Origin: Planctomycetota bacterium
GTDB taxonomy: Bacteria; Planctomycetota; Planctomycetia; Planctomycetales; Planctomycetaceae
DNA: 5,306 nucleotides
Assembly (NCBI GenBank): GCA_023429275.1
Contig: JAEYWB010000326.1
Location: 1 to 5,306, forward strand
Direction of reading: 5' to 3'
The notes under the pieces were generated by a model that was given only the letters and a program-made list of their open reading frames with translations, was not told the origin of the DNA and searched no databases. The translations under genes were made by a program, and so were the position numbers. Below are positions 1 to 5,306 of the stretch, one piece after another; within the stretch, counting starts at the first letter, position 1, and the number at the start of each line of letters is the position of its first letter.

Positions 1-80
1 GGGCGACAGCCATCACAGCCCTCCGCGCCCAGGACCTCAACGGATGCTGGCATACCTGCTGGAAAACCCTCACCCTCTAA
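1..80 (+). CDS. Possible 3' end of an unidentified gene (partial at left edge)
   Basis: Reading from base 3, the frame stays open for 25 codons and ends at TAA 78-80. The last residues read ...AQDLNGCWHTCWKTLTL. About 20 of the 25 codons end in G or C, which fits coding DNA of this base composition. A short open stretch can also arise by chance in GC-rich sequence. I do not recognise the protein; the Cys/Trp-rich tail gives no secure family. The stop codon lies inside a CTCTAAC heptamer (75-81) that belongs to the edge repeat listed separately. A 5-bp GC hairpin follows at 107-120 and could end transcription. The alternative is that the whole stretch is intergenic. Confidence 0.3.
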   Translation, partial: ATAITALRAQDLNGCWHTCWKTLTL

Positions 81-99
81 CCCACCACCACCATCTAAC
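68..99. repeat. Degenerate heptamer-like repeat, inverted relative to the right-edge array
   Basis: The stretch contains CTCTAAC at 75-81 and ATCTAAC at 93-99, with CCTCACC and CCACCAC-type units between and before them. On the minus strand these read GTTAGAG, GTTAGAT and GGTGAGG. They match the GTTAGAG and GTGAGTG units at 5279-5306. Spacing between the two TAAC units is 18 bp, so the strict 7-bp period is lost. It may be a decayed array of the same repeat family, or simple pyrimidine-rich sequence. Confidence 0.4.
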
Positions 100-106
100 G
101 GATGCA

Positions 107-120
107 CCCGGGAGTCCGGG
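107..120 (+). terminator. Small GC hairpin, possible terminator of the left-edge gene
   Basis: CCCGG at 107-111 pairs with CCGGG at 116-120 around a GAGT loop. It lies 26 bases after the TAA at 78-80. No T-run follows, so intrinsic termination is uncertain. Confidence 0.2.
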
Positions 121-220
121 CGTGACGGCGCTGCATTCGGATGGAGAGGGGCGTGAACGAAGCCGTGACCAGGACCGGCGGGCTGAGAATCAGAGCCCGA
201 GTGACCGCAGTGGAGCTCAT

Positions 221-236
221 CAGGTCTCAAGACCTG
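221..236. promoter_or_regulatory. 16-bp inverted repeat, possible protein-binding site
   Basis: CAGGTCT (221-227) is followed by CA and then AGACCTG (230-236), a perfect 7-bp inverted repeat with a 2-bp centre. The centre is too small for a stable RNA hairpin with all seven pairs, so a dimeric regulator site is the more natural reading. It lies in a non-coding gap about 140 bases downstream of the left-edge stop and does not face the start of any gene seen here. No regulator can be named. Confidence 0.25.
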
Positions 237-344
237 GGCCGGGCAATCGATCGCGACGACACAACCGGAAAAAGAACCGGACGTCGGACGCGGCTGCTTC
301 GCCGGAGGGCGGCGGACCCGATTCGTCAGATCCGCGTCTGGTCC

Positions 345-383
345 ACGCTGATCCCCGGTCTTCCGGCACCCTGTCTCCAGCGT
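345..383 (-). terminator. Nested hairpin just past the BBP7 stop, candidate terminator
   Basis: On the + strand, ACGCTG at 345-350 is complementary to CAGCGT at 378-383. Inside it CCGG at 355-358 pairs with CCGG at 363-366 around a TCTT loop. Read on the minus strand, the structure starts 9 bases after the TAG stop at 395-393. That position suits a terminator of the BBP7 transcript. There is no T-run after it, so it could be a transcript-stabilising structure or chance. Confidence 0.3.
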
Positions 384-392
384 CTCTCTCGA

Positions 393-1733
393 CTACCTCA
401 ACTGCATCTCGAGGCCAACGGAGAGGCCGTGAATCAGGACTTCGTTCTTGCTGTCCTTGGCCACGACACCGGGCGGGTTGAGGAGGCCGGTGTCGTTGTA
501 GTAGATGGCATCGGGGCCGCGGGCGACGTTCGCCATGAGGAACAGGTTGTAGCCGACACGCAGCGTGGCGTATTCGGTCAGGTGGATCCGGGCGTTGACC
601 CCCAGGTCAAAGGCCGGCCAGAACGCCTTGTTGCTATACCGCGACGTCACGACGCCGTCATCGAGAAGCGGATCGAGGGCCGAGTCGCGGAGGTTGCTCG
701 TCCGGACACGGGTCGAGTAGTTGTTGACACCGAGGATCGCCCGCGGCTCGACCCCGAGCGTGACCCACTTCGACTCGAGCTGCATCCGCATCCCGAGTTG
801 CAGGCCGTACATGTTGTTGACGGCGGTCGTGTTGATCTGGCTCTGAATGGGAACGGCGAGGCGGCCCGTGAGCGAGTCGATGTTGTAGCGGTTGTCAAAG
901 TAGCCGTACTGGTCGAAGTACTCGCTGTAGCTCATGTACCGGAAGCCGATCGATGGCTCGACCTTCCAGGGTTGAGGCGTCATCGGCAGCTGATGGTAGT
1001 AGTTGACGTCTCCCGACCAGACGCGGTTCGTGTAGGCCGCCTGGAACTGGTCGTAGAGGATGACGAGGTTGCCCGGGATGCCGTTCGAGAGCAGGCTGGT
1101 CCCGATGAATGTGGGCTTATCGACGAGAATCGGAACACCACCCGCGAAGTTGGGATCCGGGGCGACCAGGGCGGTCGCGTCGAAGCGGTTCTCCCCGTCT
1201 TCCAGAATCCAGAACGACGACTCGACCGATCCGGTCCAGATCGGGAGAACGAACGTTCCCTTGAATCCGTCCTGCCTGTTCCACTCCCCGAGGTTGTCCG
1301 AGGTCGGGACGAATGCGGTGTCGATGTTGCCGTTCGGCAGGGAGACGAGGAACTCTTCGCTCGGATCGGGAACGCCGTCGAGCGGCGCGCCGAGCAGGGT
1401 CCGGTCCATCTTGCTGACGGTCCAGTTGAGATACTCGAGCCGGAAGCCGATGCCCGCCAGGTGTTCGCGAATGTCCAGGTCGACCGGCGAATCGATGTCG
1501 TACAGGAAGCCGCGATCTCGCAGAGGAGGAATCAGCTCGGGATCGTATGGAAGGCCCGGTTCTTCCCACCCGCGGTGCGGCCGGTGCGGGGGCGTCGCGT
1601 CCCAGCCCCCTTCCGGGATAAAGGACGGATTCCCGTAGACCCCGTACGGGGGCGCCATCTGCTGAGCGTTTCCTGTCGTGGCGACAAGAAATCCGCTCAG
1701 GAGACATCCCCAGATCATTGAGCAACGGATCAT
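393..1733 (-). CDS. BBP7 family outer-membrane beta-barrel protein
   Basis: A 446-residue exported protein predicted to form an outer-membrane beta-barrel of the planctomycete BBP7 (putative beta-barrel porin-7) type. Its substrate, if any, is unknown. Residues 1-23 form a signal peptide (MIRCSMIWGCLLSGFLVATT then GNA, cleavage before QQ). A Pro/Gly/Trp-rich linker follows to about residue 70. The barrel begins near the FRLEYLNWT segment (97-105). Alternating strands with family-typical motifs follow: PSIGFRYMSYSEYFD (260-274), NNMYGLQLGMRMQLE (306-320), and the C-terminal LRVGYNLFLMANVARGPDAI (391-410). The last residue is Arg, not the Phe common in proteobacterial barrels. An ATG nine codons upstream (1760) is also open. 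I chose 1733 because AAGGGAAGGA lies 5 bases before it and the signal peptide then starts at its natural place. The gene is transcribed away from the HlyD-type gene. Confidence 0.9.
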   Translation of the reverse strand: MIRCSMIWGCLLSGFLVATTGNAQQMAPPYGVYGNPSFIPEGGWDATPPHRPHRGWEEPGLPYDPELIPPLRDRGFLYDIDSPVDLDIREHLAGIGFRLEYLNWTVSKMDRTLLGAPLDGVPDPSEEFLVSLPNGNIDTAFVPTSDNLGEWNRQDGFKGTFVLPIWTGSVESSFWILEDGENRFDATALVAPDPNFAGGVPILVDKPTFIGTSLLSNGIPGNLVILYDQFQAAYTNRVWSGDVNYYHQLPMTPQPWKVEPSIGFRYMSYSEYFDQYGYFDNRYNIDSLTGRLAVPIQSQINTTAVNNMYGLQLGMRMQLESKWVTLGVEPRAILGVNNYSTRVRTSNLRDSALDPLLDDGVVTSRYSNKAFWPAFDLGVNARIHLTEYATLRVGYNLFLMANVARGPDAIYYNDTGLLNPPGVVAKDSKNEVLIHGLSVGLEMQLR

Positions 1734-1738
1734 CGGAG

Positions 1739-1748
1739 TCCTTCCCTT
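1739..1748 (-). promoter_or_regulatory. Strong Shine-Dalgarno site deciding the BBP7 start
   Basis: On the minus strand AAGGGAAGGA ends 5 bases (CTCCG) before the ATG at 1733-1731. It lies inside the alternative longer frame that begins at ATG 1760, so it argues for the shorter protein. Other genes in this window lack such a clear site. Confidence 0.6.
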
Positions 1749-1764
1749 CGTCCGCACCATCCCC

Positions 1765-1794
1765 GTAACGCTCCGTCGCCGCCTGTCCGTGCAA
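1765..1794 (-). promoter_or_regulatory. Weak candidate promoter for the BBP7 gene
   Basis: On the minus strand TTGCAC (1794-1789) and CGTTAC (1770-1765) are separated by 18 bases. The -35 matches four of six consensus positions; the -10 match is poor. Transcription would start near 1758, which would exclude the upstream ATG at 1760 and agree with the Shine-Dalgarno evidence. Confidence 0.2.
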
Positions 1795-1940
1795 AGGCCA
1801 GACGATGACGATAGCGCCGGTCGTATGTCGTTTATCGGTCCTGCCGGCTGGCGGGGTTGGGGAAAATGGTCCGAAAATCGGGCTTCCTCCGTGCGTAACG
1901 GCTCGCGGACGGGGCCGGGCCGGCATGGTTTGCCGATTGA

Positions 1941-1952
1941 CTCCGCGCGGAG
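1941..1952. promoter_or_regulatory. 12-bp perfect palindrome, possible operator
   Basis: CTCCGCGCGGAG reads identically on both strands. It lies about 210 bases upstream of the BBP7 start in the divergent intergenic region. A dimeric regulator could bind it, but GC-rich palindromes of this size also occur by chance. Confidence 0.2.
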
Positions 1953-1968
1953 CGGGACGGCGGACGGG

Positions 1969-1996
1969 AGGATTCCGGGTCCAGGATTCAGGATTC
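1969..1996. repeat. Heptamer tandem repeat, AGGATTC unit
   Basis: Four consecutive 7-bp units: AGGATTC (1969-1975), a diverged CGGGTCC (1976-1982), AGGATTC (1983-1989) and AGGATTC (1990-1996). The register is exact, with no indels. It lies in non-coding DNA just left of a decayed gene fragment. The pattern (unit, diverged unit, unit, unit) is the same as in the unrelated heptamer array at 5279-5306. Short heptamer arrays of this sort resemble the short tandemly repeated repetitive (STRR) sequences described in cyanobacteria; that is an analogy, not an identification. Confidence 0.65.
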
Positions 1997-2073
1997 ACGA
2001 CCGGAGGGGATCGCTGCCGTTCCCATGCTCCTCGATCCTCACTCCCGGCCCCTCCATCTCCCCCGCCACACAG

Positions 2074-2259
2074 ATCACTCATCTCTCTGCCGCCCTGGCC
2101 CTCCTGGCGATCCTCGCGCCCGCACGCGGGGACGAGCCGCCGCGAGTTCTCTTCCCGGCACCGCTCGCCGTTGTTCCCGGCGGCGAGACCCGGATTCTTC
2201 TCCGGGGACGCGGACTCGACCGACTGACCGAGGTGACTTCGCCAGCGCATGACGGCTGA
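2074..2259 (+). pseudogene. Remnant: N-terminus of a planctomycete-type secreted protein
   Basis: A 61-codon frame ends at TGA 2257-2259. It encodes a clear signal peptide, THLSAALALLAILAPARG, followed by DEPPRVLFPAPLAVVPGG and ETRILLRGRGLDRLTEVTSP. This is the typical opening of large planctomycete secreted proteins that often carry pre-peptidase C-terminal (PPC) domains, where the mature part starts with a beta-sandwich strand pattern 'PRVLF.APLAV.PG...L.LRG'. The codon where the start should be is ATC (2074-2076), one base from ATG, and no other start codon lies close by in frame. The downstream domains are absent: after the TGA no frame continues the homology. I read it as the 5' end of a gene that lost its start codon and the rest of its body. 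The alternative is a short secreted peptide from a non-standard start. The family assignment comes from my memory of the pattern, not a search. Confidence 0.55.
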
Positions 2260-2490
2260 TGGTTCGAGTCTCCTCGCCGTGAACAGGGGTATAGACTTGC
2301 GGCGAGGCGGATGTACGGCTCGTGTCGATTGCGCCGAAGGTTGCGGCGGTTGATTCGATTCTGCCGAGTCTCGCCGCCGCGAACTCCATCTCTTCAAACT
2401 CTCCCGATTCGCCGGGCCGATCCGAATGAGGCGAACGGATGCGCGTCGAACCCTTTGACCGGAGCGCGTCCCGCACACTTCAGACGCCGC
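2260..2490. other. Upstream region of the HlyD-type gene
   Basis: This 231-bp stretch has no gene I can support. The HlyD frame stays open back to 2311, but the extra 60 residues are Arg-rich and unlike a membrane-fusion N-terminus. Two 20-base stretches, 2265-2284 and 2365-2384, match at 17 of 20 positions exactly 100 bases apart, while the sequence between them does not repeat convincingly. TATAGA at 2290-2295 could be a -10 box for the downstream gene, but no good -35 sits at the right distance. Confidence 0.4.
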
Positions 2491-3615
2491 ATGTCCCACC
2501 AGACCACTCCTGTGCCGAACGATCAGTCCGCATCGCGGCTCCCGGTCGCGTTGGCATGCACACTGGCACTTCTCGCCGGTGGCGTGGCCGCATGGTGGGT
2601 CCGCGGCGGAGCGTCCCCTTCGTTCCCCGGGTATCTCGAGGCCCGCACGACGCAGGTCTGCGCGACTCGCTTCGGACTTGTCTCGAGCCGGCTTGTCCCC
2701 GAAGGGACGGACGTCACGCTCCGCCGGCCCCTGGTCTGCCTCTCGGATCCGCAACTGGAAGAGAAGATCGAGGAGCAGAGCGAACTGGTCGCGAGTCTCG
2801 AACAGGGGCTGAAGAAGGCGATCGCCGACGCCGACCTCGAAATCGAGTGGCGTGAGAAAGACCTCGTCGCGCAGATCTGCGAGGTGAAGCTCCGCTCGGC
2901 CGGCTACCTGAAAGAGAAGTTCAACTATGAGCTTCGCAAGAACATGCTGGCGGACGTCCTCGCGTCGAACGAGACCGCGATGTTCGACGACGGCGACGTG
3001 CTGTTCCGCTCGATGATTCTCGATCAGCGGATCCCCGACGCCGAGCGGATGAATACCGCGCTCCGGATGGAGACGGCGTCGAACGCCGCGGACGTCTCGG
3101 CGGCACAGGTCGAAATCTGCGATCAGCAGATCAAGCAGCTCGAAAAGGTTGCGAAGGACCTGCCGGCCCGGATCCGCCGCAAGGTGGGAGTCGAAGCGGC
3201 CGAGGCGAACCTGTCTCGCGCGAAGGATTCGCTGGCGAAGCTGACCGCCCGCCGCGACCAGCTGACCGTCCTCTCGCCGGCGATCGGGCGGGTCGGTGTC
3301 TATCGCGTGTCCGAAGGGGACCGTGTCGAGCCCGGGATGCCGCTCGTCGAACTGCTCGACGACGCGAAACGGTTCCTCAAGGTCGAAGTCCCCTCGACCT
3401 CGATCGCGCAGGTCAAGATCGACGGCGAGGTGGAGCTGACGTTCCCCGGCAACATCGTCCGGACGGGACGGGTCTACAGCATCGCCCCGCAGGCGGAGCC
3501 GCGAACCGATCGGACGGCGTCCGATCCGGTGGTGATCGTCTATGTCGAACCGAGCGGCCTCCCCTGGCCGGAGCTGCCGTTCGGCTCGCGAGTGAACGTC
3601 CGCCTGGCGGACTGA
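2491..3615 (+). CDS. HlyD/RND-type periplasmic adaptor (membrane fusion) protein
   Basis: A 374-residue inner-membrane-anchored periplasmic adaptor, of the kind that links an ABC or other inner-membrane exporter to an outer-membrane channel. Residues 17-37 (LPVALACTLALLAGGVAAWWV) form the single N-terminal membrane helix. The first half of the biotinyl/lipoyl-like domain spans about 47-88, including SRLVPEGTDVTLRRPLVCL. A long charged alpha-helical hairpin runs from about 89 to 256, with LEEKIEEQSELVASLEQGLK on the first arm and CDQQIKQLEKVAKDLPARI on the second. The second lipoyl half (258-290) has the classic pattern LSPAIGRVGVYRVSEGDRVE then PGMPLVELLD. A beta-barrel domain completes the protein (about 293-374). 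The start at ATG 2491 sets the helix at the usual distance from the N-terminus; no Shine-Dalgarno is visible. No transporter or TolC-like gene is adjacent, so its partner is unknown. The divergent BBP7 barrel is not a TolC-type channel. Confidence 0.85.
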   Translation: MSHQTTPVPNDQSASRLPVALACTLALLAGGVAAWWVRGGASPSFPGYLEARTTQVCATRFGLVSSRLVPEGTDVTLRRPLVCLSDPQLEEKIEEQSELVASLEQGLKKAIADADLEIEWREKDLVAQICEVKLRSAGYLKEKFNYELRKNMLADVLASNETAMFDDGDVLFRSMILDQRIPDAERMNTALRMETASNAADVSAAQVEICDQQIKQLEKVAKDLPARIRRKVGVEAAEANLSRAKDSLAKLTARRDQLTVLSPAIGRVGVYRVSEGDRVEPGMPLVELLDDAKRFLKVEVPSTSIAQVKIDGEVELTFPGNIVRTGRVYSIAPQAEPRTDRTASDPVVIVYVEPSGLPWPELPFGSRVNVRLAD

Positions 3616-3639
3616 GTTGCCGGAAGCGGCTCGAGACCA

Positions 3640-3683
3640 GACAGACGCTCGCTTTTGGTGCGTCTCGTCGAAGAGGCTCTCTT
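3640..3683. terminator. Two hairpins between convergent genes, possible bidirectional terminator
   Basis: GACAGACGC (3640-3648) pairs with GCGTCTCGTC (3660-3669), giving nine pairs with one bulged C at 3666. Just after it, AAGAG (3671-3675) pairs with CTCTT (3679-3683) around a 3-base loop, followed by TT. The structures sit in the 94-bp gap between the stop codons of the adaptor gene (3615) and the DUF1501 gene (3710), where termination is needed from both sides. No long T-run is present on either strand. Confidence 0.4.
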
Positions 3684-3709
3684 TCGAATCGGCCTGAGGA
3701 AACGTCCCC

Positions 3710-5140
3710 TCAAGCGAAGACGCCCGGGATCACCGCTCCCTCGTCGAGCACGGAGTGCGGACGGCCCTGCATGTCCGGAACGCGCGTGTCGAGCGGGATA
3801 CCGAGGGCGTGGTAGATCGTCGCCGCGACGTCGGCCGGTGAGTACGGTGTCGAGGTCGGGTAGGCCCCCTGGGCGTCCGAGCCGCCGATCACCTGGCCGC
3901 GCTTCACGCCGGCGCCGGTGAAGAAGATCGACCCGCACATTCCCCAGTGGTCGCGGCCGCCCCCCTTGTTGATCTTGGGGGTCCGTCCGAACTCGGTCAG
4001 GTAGACCACGAGAGTCGTCTCGAGAAGTCCCCGCTCCTTGAGGTCGCCGATCAGGGCGGCGAAGGCCCGATCCATGCCGGCGACGTTGTAGCCCCGCTTC
4101 ACCATCTCGGAGACATGCGGGAACTTCTGCTCGGGGACGTTGTGGATGTCCCACAGGTTGCCGTACTCGGGGTCGTACCCGTAGTCGACCATCACGAAGC
4201 GGGCTCCCGCCTCGACCAGCCGACGGGCCATGAGGCACCGCTTGCCGATCTTCGTCCGGCCGTATCGGTCACGGACCGGGTCGGATTCGGCACCGACGTC
4301 GAACGCGGAGCGGACCTCGGGAGCCGTCAGCAGACGGATCGCGTTGTCGTACTGATCGCCGAGGACCGTCTCGCGCTGTGACCGCTCGAGCTGACGGAGA
4401 GTCCCGTCGATCTGTTCCCTGAGCGAGAGCCGCTGGCCGAGCCGTTGACCGGAAAGCCCCGCCGGCGGAAGGAGTTCGCGCGGCTGCAGGTCCTCGTCAC
4501 TCCAGGGGGAGGGATTGGCGGACTTTTCCCCCACGGTGAAGTCGGGTTGATCGGGGAGACCTCCGACGCAGAACGGGGCGTAACCGTTCCCGAGCCATCC
4601 CCCGACGAACAGCATGTACGGCGGCGGGCCGGGGCGGGTGATCCCCGGCACGGCGATGTAGCCCGGCAGACCGTTCCGCGGACCGTTGAGGTAGGAGACG
4701 ATCGACCCGATGTTCGGCTCGGCGAACAGCTGCGCCATCGTCACCTTGCGGCCCGAGAGCGTGTAGGCCTGGCTCAGCAGGTGGTCGTTGCTGTCGTGCG
4801 AAAAGCTTCTCACCACGCAGAGGTCGTCCGCCCGGCGCGACAGCTCGGTCATCACCTCGCCAAACTGCACCCCCGGGACGTTCGTCGAAATCGCACCGAG
4901 CGTTCCGCGGATCTCTTCGGGAGCTTCAGGCTTGGGATCGAATGACTCGAATTGAGTCACTCCCCCTCCCATCCAGAGGAAGATGACGGATTCCGCCTTC
5001 TTGGTTTCACTCGGGACGAAGCCGGAAGAGCCCCCCGCCTGAACGAGTCCGGGGAGCATCGAGGCCCCCACACCGACCGAACCGTGCCAGAGCAGGTCGC
5101 GGCGCGACAGGGGACCACCGGAGAAGAACGGCATCGGCAT
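3710..5140 (-). CDS. DUF1501 family Tat-exported protein
   Basis: A 476-residue protein of the DUF1501 family (PF07394), which is very abundant in Planctomycetes and distantly related to the sulfatase/alkaline phosphatase fold; its substrate is unknown. The N-terminus carries a twin-arginine signal, SRRDLLWHGSVGVGA at residues 12-26, so export in folded form is expected. Family hallmarks follow in order: FLWMGGGVTQFESFDPKPEA (54-73) with EEIRG just after, TNVPGVQFGEVM (85-96), SHDSNDHLLSQAYTLSGRK (113-131), TEFGRTPKIN (382-391), GGGRDHWG (393-400), and PADVAATIYHALGIPLD (435-451). The conserved Asp/His/Glu residues of these motifs are probable metal ligands or catalytic groups, by inference. 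Length is full for the family. The frame also opens at TTG 5152, with GGAAGG 12 bases before it; I prefer ATG 5140, and ATG 5134 is possible. In many planctomycetes such genes follow a DUF1549/DUF1553 (cytochrome c-like) gene; none is seen upstream here. Confidence 0.9.
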   Translation of the reverse strand: MPMPFFSGGPLSRRDLLWHGSVGVGASMLPGLVQAGGSSGFVPSETKKAESVIFLWMGGGVTQFESFDPKPEAPEEIRGTLGAISTNVPGVQFGEVMTELSRRADDLCVVRSFSHDSNDHLLSQAYTLSGRKVTMAQLFAEPNIGSIVSYLNGPRNGLPGYIAVPGITRPGPPPYMLFVGGWLGNGYAPFCVGGLPDQPDFTVGEKSANPSPWSDEDLQPRELLPPAGLSGQRLGQRLSLREQIDGTLRQLERSQRETVLGDQYDNAIRLLTAPEVRSAFDVGAESDPVRDRYGRTKIGKRCLMARRLVEAGARFVMVDYGYDPEYGNLWDIHNVPEQKFPHVSEMVKRGYNVAGMDRAFAALIGDLKERGLLETTLVVYLTEFGRTPKINKGGGRDHWGMCGSIFFTGAGVKRGQVIGGSDAQGAYPTSTPYSPADVAATIYHALGIPLDTRVPDMQGRPHSVLDEGAVIPGVFA

Positions 5141-5278
5141 GAAAGGGCTCAATTCAGGAAGCGACCTTCCGAACGTGGAAGTCGCCGAATTTCACAGCCA
5201 GAGACGCATCAGCCGCGAGCGATGCATTTTGCCGCAGAGGGGGAGTTGAGGCAAGGCCGGAGCGGGCGTCCAAAGGAG
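5141..5278 (-). other. Upstream region of the DUF1501 gene
   Basis: No gene is seen in these bases. The DUF1501 frame is closed by a TGA codon 39 bases before TTG 5152, so the gene does not extend further upstream. On the minus strand TTGCCT and AAAATG lie 18 bases apart (5256-5227) and make only a weak promoter candidate. The lack of a closely spaced upstream gene suggests that the DUF1501 gene has its own promoter here. Confidence 0.35.
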
Positions 5279-5306
5279 GTTAGAGGTGAGTGGTTAGAGG
5301 TTAGAG
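5279..5306. repeat. Heptamer tandem repeat, GTTAGAG unit, cut by window edge
   Basis: Four exact-register 7-bp units: GTTAGAG (5279-5285), a diverged GTGAGTG (5286-5292), GTTAGAG (5293-5299) and GTTAGAG (5300-5306). The array reaches the last base of the window, so its true length is not visible. It lies in non-coding DNA upstream of the DUF1501 gene. Its reverse complement, CTCTAAC, occurs near the left edge (75-81). Confidence 0.7.

Larger units (their letters stand above)
81..392. other. Non-coding gap between possible upstream gene and BBP7 gene
   Basis: I find no convincing gene in this stretch. A + strand open frame from ATG 44 and a 41-codon - strand frame (95-220, starting ATG) have no recognisable domain and are probably chance. 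The gap does hold small structures: a GC hairpin (107-111 paired with 116-120), a 16-bp inverted repeat (221-236), and a nested hairpin just past the BBP7 stop (345-383). Base composition matches the rest of the window. Confidence 0.6.
1761..2073. other. Divergent intergenic region, BBP7-proximal half
   Basis: I see no gene here, although long open frames run through it on both strands because stops are rare in GC-rich DNA. It contains a candidate BBP7 promoter, two GAAAAT words 11 bases apart (1862-1867 and 1873-1878), a 12-bp palindrome (1941-1952) and a heptamer repeat (1969-1996). The unusually long spacing before the next intact gene is partly explained by the gene remnant at 2074-2259. 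Confidence 0.55.

Noticed and set aside
95..220. A 41-codon - strand frame starting with ATG in the left gap
   Set aside because: There is no Shine-Dalgarno, no recognisable domain, and open frames of this length are frequent by chance at this GC content.
141..1721. A 526-codon open frame on the + strand
   Set aside because: It lies antisense to the BBP7 gene over most of its length, has no signal or domain, and its Arg/Val/Asp-rich composition is what reverse-complement reading of GC-rich coding DNA gives.
2261..2271. GGTTCGAGTCT resembling a tRNA T-loop, possibly a tRNA end or attachment site
   Set aside because: The flanking bases do not form the 5-bp T-stem, and no acceptor stem, anticodon arm or CCA end is present.
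2311..2490. Sixty-residue N-terminal extension of the adaptor protein
   Set aside because: The added segment is Arg-rich, has no start between 2311 and 2491, and would place the membrane anchor about 77 residues in, unlike the family.
1117..2754. A 545-codon open frame on the - strand
   Set aside because: It overlaps the BBP7 gene in another frame, crosses the whole divergent intergenic region and runs antisense into the adaptor gene. Its sequence is Arg/Pro/Ser-rich with no domain.
3540..4238. A 232-codon - strand frame overlapping the DUF1501 gene
   Set aside because: It is an out-of-frame reading of the DUF1501 gene and of the antisense end of the adaptor gene, with Arg/Pro-rich sequence and no domain.
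5279..5306. CRISPR array
   Set aside because: Units are 7 bp and contiguous; there are no 23-47 bp repeats separated by unique spacers, and no cas gene is present.

Overview
The window looks like chromosomal DNA from a GC-rich planctomycete (Planctomycetota). Three independent signs agree. There is a BBP7-type outer-membrane beta-barrel protein. There is a Tat-exported DUF1501 protein. There is also a decayed fragment of a secreted protein whose N-terminus resembles the planctomycete type that begins 'PPRVLF.APLAV.PG'. No phage, plasmid, CRISPR, tRNA or rRNA sequence is visible, and I do not see a new multi-gene system here.

Layout, left to right. Positions 1-80 may hold the last codons of a gene entering from the left on the + strand. 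Positions 81-392 are a non-coding gap with an edge repeat, a 16-bp inverted repeat and a hairpin just past the BBP7 stop. Positions 393-1733 (- strand) encode the BBP7 outer-membrane protein. Positions 1734-2490 are a 757-bp divergent intergenic region. It holds a heptamer tandem repeat, a 12-bp palindrome and a 61-codon remnant of a secreted-protein gene. Positions 2491-3615 (+ strand) encode a HlyD/RND-type periplasmic adaptor with one N-terminal membrane helix. Positions 3616-3709 are a convergent gap with two small hairpins. Positions 3710-5140 (- strand) encode the DUF1501 protein. Positions 5141-5306 are its upstream region and end in a heptamer repeat that runs off the window.

All three intact genes encode cell-envelope or exported proteins, but nothing ties them into one operon: the first pair diverges and the second pair converges. 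The adaptor has no adjacent transporter or TolC-like factor in the window. The DUF1501 gene has no DUF1549/DUF1553 cytochrome-type partner within the visible 154-166 bp upstream.

The most interesting signal is repetitive. Two heptamer arrays of unrelated sequence (1969-1996 and 5279-5306) share the same four-unit layout: unit, diverged unit, unit, unit. A degenerate reverse-complement relative of the second array lies near the left edge (68-99).
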